DNA of 64,000 nt. It comes from Semisulcospira habei (taxonomy: Eukaryota > Mollusca > Gastropoda > Semisulcospiridae). This document shows positions 31,812 to 43,243 of this stretch, piece after piece (the first letter of the stretch is position 1; each line of letters starts with the position of its first letter). The position numbers and the translations under genes were made by a program. Under the pieces are notes generated by a model. The model had not been told where the DNA came from and searched no databases. It was given only the letters and a program-made list of their open reading frames with translations. The stretch covers positions 17,228,131 through 17,292,130 of the forward strand of contig BTPG01000004.1 of assembly GCA_036245525.1 (NCBI GenBank), given 5' to 3'.

Positions 31812-33242
31812 TTGTTCGGCGTTCGTTCGTTCGGCGTTCGTTCGGCGTTCGTTCGTTCCATCAGCGCTTCGCAGGGGACTTTGTACCAGGTGCCTAGGGC
31901 CATACACTGCTTTCAGTGCTTCGTAGAAGCCCCTGTAGTCACCGTTGTCAGCGCAGAGCTGGGTCCTCTGTGCGAGTCTGGACCACCACTCGTTCTGGAG
32001 CTCTCTAAGCTTGAGCTGGAGACTGCTGCAGATGAGGCGGAAGGCAGACTTCTTCACAGGGCAGGAAGGCTGGGCTAGGTGGGCCTGGTGGGCGGCTCTT
32101 TTTTCTGCTAGAAGTTCCTGGATCTCTACGTCGTTTTCGTCAAACCAGTCTTTGTTCCTCTTTCTAGCAAAGCCCAAGACTTCCACAGAGGATTTTACAA
32201 TAGCAGTTTTCAGTTGTTCCCAGAGTGTTTCAGGGGAGGAGTCTGCTGGATCAACTGTGTCTTTGAGCATGCGCTGTAAATCGGCCTGAAGGGCAGCTTT
32301 CTTGTCGTCACGCTGAAGGCTGGCAACATCAAGCTTTTTCTTGGGGGGACCCCCTTTCTTGGGTTTCAGCTTGAAGCGGAGCCTGAGTTTGCAGCGAACA
32401 AGGCGGTGGTCAGTGTGGCACTCTGCGCTGGGCATCACTCTGGTGAGGAGGACGTCACTGCGGTCCCTCTGACGCACTAGGACATAGTCGATAAGGTGCC
32501 AGTGCTTGGAGCGAGGATGCATCCAGGTGGTCTTTCGACTGTCCTTTTGCTGGAAAGTAGTGTTGGTGATGACACGTTGCTGCTCTGCACAGAGCTCCAA
32601 CAGTAGGCGACCATTGTCATTGCAGTTCCCAACGCCATGCTTGCCGAGGACTCCTTTCCAGGCTTCAGAGTCTTGGCCCACTCTGGCGTTGAAGTCGCCA
32701 AGGATGATGACTTTGTCGTCTGCAGGGGTGCTCTGCAGGAGGCTGCGCAGGTCAGAGTACAACTTGTCTTTTTCTGCAGGCTCTGCCAGGAGGGTTGGGG
32801 AATACACACTGAGAAGGGTGACGTATTGCTGGTGTCTCAGTGGGAGGCGCATGGACATGATGCGGTCGGAGTGACCCGTTGGTAGATTTTCCAACTTAGT
32901 CGCAATGGGGGTCTTCACCATGAAGCCCACGCCTGAGAGCCGTCTTTCTGATGCAGGCCTGCCTGACCAGTAGAGGGTGTAGCCAGCGCCAAGTTCTTGG
33001 AGGCTGCCTTCCTCCGGAAGGCGTACTTCGCTGAGCGCGGCGATGTCGATGTTTAACCTCCGCAATTCATGGGCAATGAGGGCGGAGCGACGTTCAGGGC
33101 GTCCGCTGTCTGCTGTGTCGAGCATGGTTCGGATGTTCCAGCATGCTACGTTGAGTCCGGTCGTGGTCGTCATGAGAGTGGATACATTGTTTTTCTTGTT
33201 TCTGACCGCATGAGAAGATGCCCGTTGACCGCGGCTAGCCAA
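31812..33242 (-). mobile_element. APE endonuclease ORF of a non-LTR retrotransposon, 3'-truncated
   Basis: An open frame of about 475 codons. The N-terminal AP-endonuclease domain is complete: NVACWNIRTM, ALSEVRLPEE (catalytic E), YSPTLL, ILGDFNARVG (D, N), TTWMHPRSKHWHLIDYVLV and SAECHTDHRLV (catalytic DH). After it comes the linker NKDWFDENDVEIQELLAEKR and the start of the pre-RT region (YGPRHLVQSPLRSADG). The frame then runs into a GAACGAACGCC-type repeat at 31815-31862, and the RT is missing. Normally such elements lose the 5' end; this copy kept 5' and lost 3'. The linker differs from that of the element at 21242, so it is a separate family. The C-terminal type at 9765 would fit it. Confidence 0.85.
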
Positions 33243-33870
33243 CTGGGGTTACGAGGGGATGAGCTTTGGTTAGGCCACCTTTTCTAGGCCCCTTTCCGTG
33301 TGGAGCAAGCAGTGCTGTCCCTAGAGAAGGCTGCTTGGTCGTTCAGGGTGTGCCGAGTGACGTTGTCATCCCCAGGTCAACATCAGGCGACCAATATCCT
33401 GAACCGCCTGCATGCAGGTTTGAGACTGCGGCTTCCAGTGACATCTTTCACCTGCCGTTTTGCCCCTTGCCCATCGCTACAGGACTTGGAAAGTTCAGTG
33501 TTATAGTCCGTGGGCGTTTCCTAAAGCCTGCGCGGTGGAGCTTTTTGGTGGAGTGCAGTGTGCGCAGTATTGGCCCCACCCTTTAAACCCTTGGTTCGTT
33601 TGCCATGGCCTAGCAAGCTGGGACGGTGGCATCGAGGTCCTCGGGTCGTAGGTTTTATATCAGACTGTCCTTGTCTTAGTCTCTGGCTCAAAAGCCTTCC
33701 CGGAGACACGGGGGCTTTGATGTCAGGGGTTTCCTCCCTTAGCCTTTCCGCAGCCAAGCGGCCAGGCCTGCAAGGCAGCAGGGGACTCGTGGGGGCCGGG
33801 GTCGTCTATGTCCCGTGCAGATGTGAACATCTGCCCACTTCCCAGACGGTGACACCAGAGGAGAAAAATC
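33243..33870 (-). other. Probable 5' leader of the retrotransposon or SINE body
   Basis: Moderately GC-rich sequence between the endonuclease ATG and the tRNA-like module. No conserved frame was found. It may be the 5' UTR of the element or the body of a SINE starting at 33950. Confidence 0.45.
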
Positions 33871-33950
33871 CAACGCCGGAACCCGGTATCGAACCTCGCA
33901 CCTTTGGCATTGGAGGCAGACGCCTTAACCACTGCGCCACTTCCCCGCCC
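33871..33950 (-). repeat. tRNA-like module (SINE head) with A and B boxes
   Basis: On the minus strand: AAGTGGCGCAGTGGTTAAGG (A box TGGCGCAGTGG), about 40 nt, then GAGGTTCGATACCGGGTT (B box GGTTCGATACC). Spacing fits an internal RNA polymerase III promoter. The acceptor stem does not pair fully and there is no CCA-proximal end, so this is a tRNA-derived SINE head, not a functional tRNA gene. Confidence 0.7.
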
Positions 33951-33959
33951 CTTTAACAT

Positions 33960-34190
33960 GAAACTCACTGTTTTCTCCTAGCGAACTGCTAATTGCCTTT
34001 TATTCTGAGTGCTGGATCTATTGTGACAGGGAAGTGGATGTAAGGTGTTGGGAAGGGATGTGGTGGGTTAAAGTAGTGTATAATTGTGCGTGTAGCTGAG
34101 AGAGTGTGTGCTGTTGTGCATGCGCAGTGAATCTAGTGTTTTCCTGGAGAACAGCGTTATACGAGAGTTATGTATTATTTTTATTATTTT
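33960..34190 (+). mobile_element. 3' region of an L2-like LINE (same family as 61718)
   Basis: CCTTTTATTCTGAGTGCTGGATC ends aside, the blocks AAGGTGTTGGGAAGGGATG, GTGCTGTTGTGCATGCGCAG and GAATCTAGTGTTTTCC are the reverse complement of 61805-61955. The element lies on the plus strand and ends in the TTATT-rich tail near 34185. Confidence 0.65.
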
Positions 34191-34191
34191 G

Positions 34192-34320
34192 TTTGTTTGT
34201 TTGTTTGTTTGTTTGTTTGATTGTTTGTTTGGTTCGTTCGTACGCTCGTTCGTTCGTTTCTTTCATTCGTTCGTTCGTTTGTGTGTTTGCTTGTTTTGTT
34301 TTGTGTTTGTTTGTTTGCTA
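34192..34320. repeat. TTTG/TTCG microsatellite
   Basis: TTTG units, changing to CGTT/CGCT units and back. It continues from the LINE tail and ends at the next family A copy. Confidence 0.95.
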
Positions 34321-34324
34321 GCAT

Positions 34325-34474
34325 TTAACTCATTCAGCCCGGACACACTACAGCAAGACATGGATCGAACATGATAGTTCTATCATGTTCGATCTGTCTC
34401 TAGAACTGTGTTACAGTTCTTCAGAGGACAACTTTAAAATTTGGGGATTTCGGTCCTCGGGTAGAATGTGTTAA
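34325..34474. mobile_element. Family A MITE with the hairpin middle deleted
   Basis: TTAACTCATTCAGCCCGGA to GGTAGAATGTGTTAA. The arms meet directly at GATAGTTC-TATC with the GGCGCC centre gone. Its right tail matches 12093. Confidence 0.75.
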
Positions 34475-35150
34475 AGGAACAGAACCAAAGGCACTACACA
34501 ATCGCTCGTTTCCTTAGCAGAGGTGTGCAAAAAGGCAGTAGACGTGGGACAGACTTAAAGGGCCATTAGAGACCCACAGTGAAGCAGGCCAAATTTGGAA
34601 CGATATCGATAGGGACGCGGGGATATTTATGATTGAGGAGGAGGACGTATGGACTTACCGAGCGCAGAGATTCCATCATGACCCAACAGAACTGAACTGT
34701 TTTTGTTTTTTTTTACATAACTCGAGAAAGAATAATTATATTTATAAGCATTTACAAAAAGGAAGTCGAAAAATGTTCATGGGTGCAGTCTTTATTATAT
34801 TTGAATTTGGCAAAAAAAAAAAAAGAAAACTGTGACAGCAACTCACCCACCCATTTCCTTAACACCTTTGCAAATTTTGAATACAATTGAGCCTCTTTGC
34901 CCTAAACTGGCGTAGACATGGGGGGTTCAGCGGGCAGATTCTTGTCAGATTCCTACTTCGGAAATTAACATCACTCCGCATTTTTCTCACAAGGGAGGTA
35001 ATATTGTCATCATCCGGCATTAAGTCCCTTACAGAAAAGATCGGCATCACGTTACTGAGAGCGTTAGAAAACGCAGCGACAGCCGTGTAGGTGAAAACAG
35101 CCACTGAATAACATCCTCATTCTGAGGCACAGACGTAGCTCAGCTATGTC
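34475..35150. other. No gene or repeat recognised
   Basis: Short A and T runs only. No frame with recognisable protein motifs. Confidence 0.5.
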
Positions 35151-35219
35151 ACCAAGAGGCATAGATTCTCATGAGCCCGTGCTGTCGCAGGGGCTCATGA
35201 TAATCTATGCCTCTTGCAG
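35151..35219. mobile_element. Family B central hairpin
   Basis: CCAAGAGGCATAGATTCTCA / TAATCTATGCCTCTTGC, loop GTGCTGTCGCAGG. No TTAA ends seen. Confidence 0.7.
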
Positions 35220-35809
35220 GCGGAAAGCCCTGCCGGTCTGAATGACGGTTTATCATCTTTTTCGCTACAATGAAAACTCGAGCCACGGAGAACGTGGAAG
35301 AGACGCGAAGAGAAAATCAGTAGCGGGACACTGGGGATCTCGGAGTGACCTCTTCCTTGGCTGGCCCGAAGTAATCTCCTGTGGCTAAACTCCTTAGAAG
35401 CGGCCGTGCAGATTAGCGCGCGGTGTGCCTGCGTGTTGGAAGAGCTGGGAGTTGTTCCGGCTAATCCGCTCACTCCCGCCGCCAAGTCTTTAGAGACACC
35501 GCGCATGATCGGAACTCGCGGCCTCCTGTCATATCATGCTCCGTTAGGTGGAGCCAGTGTGGCGAGAAGGTTCGAGGTGTCGGGAAAAAATGGTTCTATA
35601 GATCAGATCAATGGGATCTTAGTATCAAGGGTATTGGTACGCACGTACCCTGTGAGCTTACGATATGACAAAATGCACAGGGACCCGCTGACCTTGTTTC
35701 TGTACATTGAGCCTGCCCATCACAAGCCGAATATGAGGGTCGATACGTCGTCACAGTCTTGGTCAGTATGTGTCCAGGACAAGAAATAAGACAAAACAAC
35801 AAAAACAAT

Positions 35810-35882
35810 GTGTGCTTGGCTGTGACTGATTTTGGCTTTTCCGGCCTAAAGCCGTAAGCTCCAAAACACAGACCAGCACACA
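35810..35882. mobile_element. Family C hairpin, decayed left arm
   Basis: GTGTGCTTGGCTGTGACTG on the left; AAAACACAGACCAGCACACA on the right. Centre GGCC...GCCGTAAGCTCC. An extra GACT is inserted in the left arm. Confidence 0.65.
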
Positions 35883-35933
35883 TACAAAACATGCACCACC
35901 ATCCACCACCCCAGCACCCCCCAAACAAAAGAA

Positions 35934-35937
<4 letters not shown>

Positions 35938-35972
<35 letters not shown>

Positions 35973-35981
35973 AGGGAGGGA
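35938..35981. repeat. GA/GGGA microsatellite
   Basis: About 28 bp of GA, then four GGGA units, 50 bp before the LTR element. Confidence 0.95.
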
Positions 35982-36030
35982 GCCAATATATGTTTTGGCT
36001 CCATTGTGGGAGCAGATTAGTGAGTCCTAT

Positions 36031-36450
36031 TGTGGTGGGGCGGATTACAAAATAACAGACAGGGAGGCCATGTTGCGCCTTGTGAAGATGTTTTTATTTC
36101 TCCACCAAGGAGGCAGTACACCTGGAATATCAAATAACACACAATATAATTTCCATCTCAAGTGTACATACCAAATAGAAAATTGATGTTACATAAAATT
36201 GAGAGATAGGCATGTTATTATTACAAAATACTACAGTGGCTGGATAATTCAAAAGATCATCACACAGGTTCTCATACATCCACCATCCACTGATGTACTT
36301 TGGTCAAGGCGGCATTTTATAAAATAAGACTAAGTTCAACTATAATTACTACAAAACCTAAAATGACTAAAAATAATTATAAGGATATATATCATAAAGT
36401 ATAAGATTGGAACATGGTGCTATATTAGTGGAGCTTAGAAGTATGAACAC

Positions 36451-36484
<34 letters not shown>

Positions 36485-37939
36485 AAGAGGAATGCTGTGG
36501 TCCACAATATATACACAAGCTCTAATAGAAAACGACATTACACATCATATCCCTAAGTCCTGAACCTTGGTAACACATTTCTTCAAAAGTAAGACCCATT
36601 GCAGCAAGTATGCACGCACACCTGGCTTCGCATGCTATCACATAGTACATGTAAACAATAGCAGACGACTCAAGTCTCCCTATCAAGAATGAACTAAGGG
36701 AAGCTACTCTCCCTCAGGTAAACATCAATGGAAAGAAGTTCTATGTCCGTCATATCATAACCTGTCACGCCTGAAATCGATGACCACAGACATTATTATA
36801 ATAAAAGATGTTTAGAAAGTAACAGGTTTAATCGCAGGCACTCGGATTATGACAACTTCTTCGCGCGATCACATTACTAGCAGGTAGCGGTCACCAAAAC
36901 CACACACACTGGCTGACCGACAGTCACAGCCAGCCAGCTGACCAATCCATGCTAAGAATGAGATCACGTGACCCAATCCCACACAGTGCGCGCGTGATAC
37001 AATGGTAAACTACTGACACAAAGGGATACTGATGCCAGAAAATGCAACTGATCATCCTATCACCGGTACTAAGCGATCTCAAAAGAAAGCAACATAACTG
37101 ACCAAATGATCCCCAGCACCATTGAGCAAGCCCCGACTACAATCCAAACGATTGATTAAAGTTTCTTTTGGTTGATAAAAGTGAGTTCTGAAAATGGCCC
37201 TTAGGTGCCAGAGATAATGGCAGCCATTAAAACGTAAACAAAATCATTTATGCCTGAATGCTCTCCAAGAGATGGTCGAACAATACCCTAGGCTTGCTCA
37301 AATTGGTGCAAAGGATCAACATAAACATAGTATCTTCATCAAAACAAGTGATCAGATTAACCTAAAACATGGTAAACTTAGATAGTAGGATCAAATCAAA
37401 ACACAAGCCCCTAAGTGACCACAGCGCTCCCCTCAACCTGTCAAAGACAGGACCGGTCAGTCAGAAAATTTGCAAAATACATCAAAATCAGTGCATAAAA
37501 TATATCTTCGAAATATGCAAAGACAACCAACATTTCTAAGTAAAAAATAGTAAAATGTATGACTTACAAAGGTCCAGTTAGACAAAACTCGTGAAAGTAA
37601 TTTGACGCTCAATAGGCCGGTCTTGCTTCCGTCGTGGTGCTACAGCAAATGCGTTCTTAGCGTGGAGACGCTACCACGAGGGGGCGCTACTGGGTCAAGG
37701 TCGATGTCTACCACTGGTCTATTTAAATGATTGGTCACTTCCAGCTAAATTTAGATGGGACGGCCAAAAGGAAAATCACTAAGACTGGGGCTAAGTAGGT
37801 CACCTCTGCCAGAACCCACACTCGGCAGCTCGGTGGCAACCGGCCGCGCAAAATCATGCTACAATGTATTGACCATTGACCAGAGGGGTGACGTAATAAA
37901 ATATAATATTAACACATATGCAAAACACAGCTCGTCACA
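36031..37939 (-). repeat. LTR 1 (outer 3' LTR)
   Basis: 1909 bp. It differs from the others by a 13-bp insertion near 36207 (ATTACAAAATACT region) and TGTGG instead of TGTGA at 36031. A poly(A) signal AATAAA (minus) lies at 36093-36098, about 62 bp from the LTR's 3' edge. A (GA)n lies at 36452-36483. Confidence 0.93.
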
Positions 37940-39145
37940 TCCCCCCGAACTCTTTCTAGTAGCCGCGTCCTCGCGGTAACACGCACAGTGCAAATCATGG
38001 TACTAAACAAGAAAATTCTTTTACGTCTAGCACCAAAAATAGATAAGAGGAGAGGAGTGGCCTCACAACACTGCTACTGTACATACCAACGTATCAAGTC
38101 ACAGCAGCACAAAATCACAACACAACTGAGAGGTACGTGACTACAACCCATACATAGTCTTACTGTAAATACATCAAGTATAAAAATTCCAGCAAAACTT
38201 CAGCACATGCTTCACAAAACCTTTGTAAGCAAGTAAGACACGTATCGTCTCAACCCTTAGTTACACACGTACAAACTACAAAACAAAAAAATCTTGGACA
38301 ACATCAAAACCCCTCAGACTTGCTCATGCCTCATGAAAAGGTTACACACAAGCAATCACAGGTTAAAAAAACAACACTAAACAAAACTGCAATCTGCCAG
38401 CCCAGTCACTAGAGTCTCAAGGAAAATACCTGGCTGAGGTTTCCTAGTGACAGCTGACAGCCTACACAATAAACACGTACCAACACCCCACTAGTCAATG
38501 ATATAGCATGTACCAAAACTCGCGTCGCCACAGCAGTTCAAAGTTCTCAGACATACCATCCACCTTGGCACTATTAGAAAAATCACCACTAAACAGAATA
38601 CACTACAAAACAAATTTAATCAAACAGGGCATATAAGGTCCTTTCATTTGCATCCATGAATTCAAAACAGATCCAGGGACATTCTAATCTCTACTTTACT
38701 ACACTTCTAAGTTCTAGGTAGTTTCTGCAGATTTTTTTTTCTGTTTCTGCTGGCTGTATGTTCTGCCTCTGTGACCCGGTCTTCGGCTGAACTGACCACG
38801 CCATCGCCAGCAAACCGAAGCAGCCGTGGGGGGTGGGATGGCCACAGGCTGTCGCTGGCCCCCCCGCCATCTGTAAAAGCATGGGGCAAAATCTAGCAAT
38901 GCACAAACAAACTAACAGTACACGATGAACAAAACCAAACACTCAACTTCAATACAAAACCCACTAAAACATAAAATGTCAACACACCCACAAATCAGTC
39001 AATCATCCAAACTTCATAAACACACCACTAAGTACAGGTTAAGACATGTCAGATTCAAACGCAAACAAACAATATTCAGTTCTGCGATGAAGAGTTTCAC
39101 CTAAACAGTTCTTCAGATACAAATGCTGTAGCACAGGGATCTAAG

Positions 39146-40012
39146 CTACACCTGGCATGAAACGCCAAAACCAGCACACATGGTCAACACAGCGGTACAG
39201 TACATCGTCATCATTTGCCAGCACCACTGCACCATTGTCATGAGATGGAAGAGAAAAGATGGTGGCAGTGATAGTACCATGCCAGGTGGAGGTGTAGGGA
39301 AACCAGTGTGCCGCTGAAACTCCTGTCGTCGCTGGCCATTTGGACAGTTAGCACGTCGATGACCGTTCTCATTGCAAGCCCAGCAGACAAGAGTGGGTCT
39401 AGCTTCTTGAGGTGACTGCTGCAACTGCTCAGGCTCAGCCACCTGCACCTCGGCATCTTGCACTATCGGGTCCACGGTCTCTCGGGCTGGAGGGCACTGA
39501 GGTGGCGTGGAAGACGCAGGGGCAGTGACCTCCTCCTGGGTATAGAGGACCACCCAGTCTCCATCCTCCTCCTCGGTCACTGGGGCTGATGAGGGTGCCG
39601 GCCCTTCGGACTGGTGCACTCCTGGAGGCTCCTGCGTACTGCCTGGTATCCGTTGGTACCCCAGGAAGTGATCTCGCAGGAAGCTCAAGATGGACTCAGC
39701 AGTGTAGTCCTCATCTGGAACATGTTCCACCCACCTCTTGAACTTCTTCAGCGCTCTCCCCTCCAGTGCCAGGGCAACCCATTCTGCCAGTTCCAGCTGC
39801 CCAAGTTTCTGGCCGTAGAGGGCTTTGAGGCAAGCGATCTTACGTTCTGCCTCCTCGATGAAAACTTCGACAGGGCAGCCCTCATACCGCAGTCCCTCGA
39901 ACGTTGGCAGAGCTGGGAAGGAGATAACCTGCCCACCGGTGCTGTGAGGACCCACGAAGATCGCATTGCTGGCCAGAGGGTACTCGCTTGCTGGTGGATA
40001 CATGGTTGCCAT
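39146..40012 (-). CDS. Gag-like protein of the LTR element, copy 1
   Basis: A 288-aa protein starting 127 bp inside the internal region, as expected for gag. Residues 40-120 form a capsid-like helical segment (FEGLRYEGCPVEVFIEEAER, LALEGRALKKFKRW, LSFLRDHFLG). Residues 125-205 are acidic, P-rich linker. A CCHC zinc knuckle lies at C210, C213, H218 and C223 (CWACNENGHRRANC). It probably packages element RNA in virus-like particles. The last 45 residues are hydrophobic (LPPSFLFHLMTM...) and may be a readthrough of non-coding sequence. No pol follows; 1.2 kb of apparently non-coding DNA separates the stop from the 3' LTR. Confidence 0.82.
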   Translation of the reverse strand: MATMYPPASEYPLASNAIFVGPHSTGGQVISFPALPTFEGLRYEGCPVEVFIEEAERKIACLKALYGQKLGQLELAEWVALALEGRALKKFKRWVEHVPDEDYTAESILSFLRDHFLGYQRIPGSTQEPPGVHQSEGPAPSSAPVTEEEDGDWVVLYTQEEVTAPASSTPPQCPPARETVDPIVQDAEVQVAEPEQLQQSPQEARPTLVCWACNENGHRRANCPNGQRRQEFQRHTGFPTPPPGMVLSLPPSFLFHLMTMVQWCWQMMTMYCTAVLTMCAGFGVSCQV

Positions 40013-40139
40013 GCTGCCGTTGGTTCAGTTGAGATGTTAGCACGCCCTCTACGCTGCTTTTGGTGGTAGATGTTGACTCCTCCGCCTCCTGTGCACTGCC
40101 TCCTTGTCCTGTAGTAATCCTGTCGGCGACGCCAAAAGA

Positions 40140-40546
40140 TGTGATGGGGCGGATTACAAAATAACAGACAGGGAGGCCATGTTGCGCCTTGTGAAGATGT
40201 TTTTATTTCTCCACCAAGGAGGCAGTACACCTGGAATATCAAATAACACACAATATAATTTCCATCTCAAGTGTACATACCAAATAGAAAATTGATGTTA
40301 CATAAAATTGAGAGATAGGCATGTTATTACAGTGGCTGGATAATTCAAAAGATCATCACACAGGTTCTCATACATCCACCATCCACTGATGTACTTTGGT
40401 CAAGGCGGCATTTTATAAAATAAGACTAAGTTCAACTATAATTACTACAAAACCTAAAATGACTAAAAATAATTATAAGGATATATATCATAAAGTATAA
40501 GATTGGAACATGGTGCTATATTAGTGGAGCTTAGAAGTATGAACAC

Positions 40547-40582
<36 letters not shown>

Positions 40583-42037
40583 AAGAGGAATGCTGTGGTC
40601 CACAATATATACACAAGCTCTAATAGAAAACGACATTACACATCATATCCCTAAGTCCTGAACCTTGGTAACACATTTCTTCAAAAGTAAGACCCATTGC
40701 AGCAAGTATGCACGCACACCTGGCTTCGCATGCTATCACATAGTACATGTAAACAATAGCAGACGACTCAAGTCTCCCTATCAAGAATGAACTAAGGGAA
40801 GCTACTCTCCCTCAGGTAAACATCAATGGAAAGAAGTTCTATGTCCGTCATATCATAACCTGTCACGCCTGAAATCGATGACTACAGACATTATTATAAT
40901 AAAAAATGTTTAGAAAGTAACAGGTTTAATCGCAGGCACTCGGATTATGACAACTTCTTCGCGCAATCACATTACTAGCAGGTAGCGGTCACCAAAACCA
41001 CACACACTGGCTGACCGACAGTCACAGCCAGCCAGCTGACCAATCCATGCTAAGAATGAGATCACGTGACCCAATCCCACACAGTGCGCGCGTGATACAA
41101 TGGTAAACTACTGACACAAAGGGATACTGATGCCAGAAAATGCAACTGATCATCCTATCACCGGTACTAAGCGATCTCAAAAGAAAGCAACATAACTGAC
41201 CAAATGATCCCCAGCACCATTGAGCAAGCCCCGACTACAATCCAAACGATTGATTAAAGTTTCTTTTGGTTGATAAAAGTGAGTTCTGAAAATGGCCCTT
41301 AGGTGCCAGAGATAATGGCAGCCATTAAAACGTAAACAAAATCATTTATGCCTGAATGCTCTCCAAGAGATGGTCGAACAATACCCTAGGCTTGCTCAAA
41401 TTGGTGCAAAGGATCAACATAAACATAGTATCTTCATCAAAACAAGTGATCAGATTAACCTAAAACATGGTAAACTTAGATAGTAGGATCAAATCAAAAC
41501 ACAAGCCCCTAAGTGACCACAGCGCTCCCCTCAACCTGTCAAAGACAGGACCGGTCAGTCAGAAAATTTGCAAAATACATCAAAATCAGTGCATAAAATA
41601 TATCTTCGAAATATGCAAAGACAACCAACATTTCTAAGTAAAAAATAGTAAAATGTATGACTTACAAAGGTCCAGTTAGACAAAACTCGTGAAAGTAATT
41701 TGACGCTCAATAGGCCGGTCTTGCTTCCGTCGTGGTGCTACAGCAAATGCGTTCTTAGCGTGGAGACGCTACCACGAGGGGGCGCTACTGGGTCAAGGTC
41801 GATGTCTACCACTGGTCTATTTAAATGATTGGTCACTTCCAGCTAAATTTAGATGGGACGGCCAAAAGGAAAATCACTAAGACTGGGGCTAAGTAGGTCA
41901 CCTCTGCCAGAACCCACACTCGGCAGCTCGGTGGCAACCGGCCGCGCAAAATCATGCTACAATGTATTGACCATTGACCAGAGGGGTGACGTAATAAAAT
42001 ATAATATTAACACATATGCAAAACACAGCTCGTCACA
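40140..42037 (-). repeat. LTR 2 (middle, shared LTR)
   Basis: 1898 bp. It carries private changes relative to LTR 1 and LTR 3, for example GATGACTACAGACATT (others GACCACAG), AAAAAATG for AAAAGATG and CGCGCAATCAC for CGCGCGATCAC. It serves as 5' LTR for the first internal region and 3' LTR for the second. Confidence 0.93.
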
Positions 42038-43243
42038 TCCCCCCGAACTCTTTCTAGTAGCCGCGTCCTCGCGGTAACACGCACAGTGCAAATCATGGTA
42101 CTAAACAAGAAAATTCTTTTACGTCTAGCACCAAAAATAGATAAGAGGAGAGGAGTGGCCTCACAACACTGCTACTGTACATACCAACGTATCAAGTCAC
42201 AGCAGCACAAAATCACAACACAACTGAGAGGTACGTGACTACAACCCATACATAGTCTTACTGTAAATACATCAAGTATAAAAATTCCAGCAAAACTTCA
42301 GCACATGCTTCACAAAACCTTTGTAAGCAAGTAAGACACGTATCGTCTCAACCCTTAGTTACACACGTACAAACTACAAAACAAAAAAATCTTGGACAAC
42401 ATCAAAACCCCTCAGACTTGCTCATGCCTCATGAAAAGGTTACACACAAGCAATCACAGGTTAAAAAAACAACACTAAACAAAACTGCAATCTGCCAGCC
42501 CAGTCACTAGAGTCTCAAGGAAAATACCTGGCTGAGGTTTCCTAGTGACAGCTGACAGCCTACACAATAAACACGTACCAACACCCCACTAGTCAATGAT
42601 ATAGCATGTACCAAAACTCGCGTCGCCACAGCAGTTCAAAGTTCTCAGACATACCATCCACCTTGGCACTATTAGAAAAATCACCACTAAACAGAATACA
42701 CTACAAAACAAATTTAATCAAACAGGGCATATAAGGTCCTTTCATTTGCATCCATGAATTCAAAACAGATCCAGGGACATTCTAATCTCTACTTTACTAC
42801 ACTTCTAAGTTCTAGGTAGTTTCTGCAGATTTTTTTTTCTGTTTCTGCTGGCTGTATGTTCTGCCTCTGTGACCCGGTCTTCGGCTGAACTGACCACGCC
42901 ATCGCCAGCAAACCGAAGCAGCCGTGGGGGGTGGGATGGCCACAGGCTGTCGCTGGCCCCCCCGCCATCTGTAAAAGCATGGGGCAAAATCTAGCAATGC
43001 ACAAACAAACTAACAGTACACGATGAACAAAACCAAACACTCAACTTCAATACAAAACCCACTAAAACATAAAATGTCAACACACCCACAAATCAGTCAA
43101 TCATCCAAACTTCATAAACACACCACTAAGTACAGGTTAAGACATGTCAGATTCAAACGCAAACAAACAATATTCAGTTCTGCGATGAAGAGTTTCACCT
43201 AAACAGTTCTTCAGATACAAATGCTGTAGCACAGGGATCTAAG

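Noticed and set aside
33871..33950. A functional tRNA gene
   Set aside because: A and B boxes are present, but the acceptor stem does not pair well and no clean anticodon arm is seen. It continues into repeat sequence like a SINE head.
33558..33956. 132-codon plus-strand frame
   Set aside because: It runs antisense through the tRNA-like module and retroelement leader.
38691..38942. Short frames inside the LTR internal region (and identical ones at 42789)
   Set aside because: They are repeated only because the whole unit is. No motif, overlapping frames, and no pol similarity.
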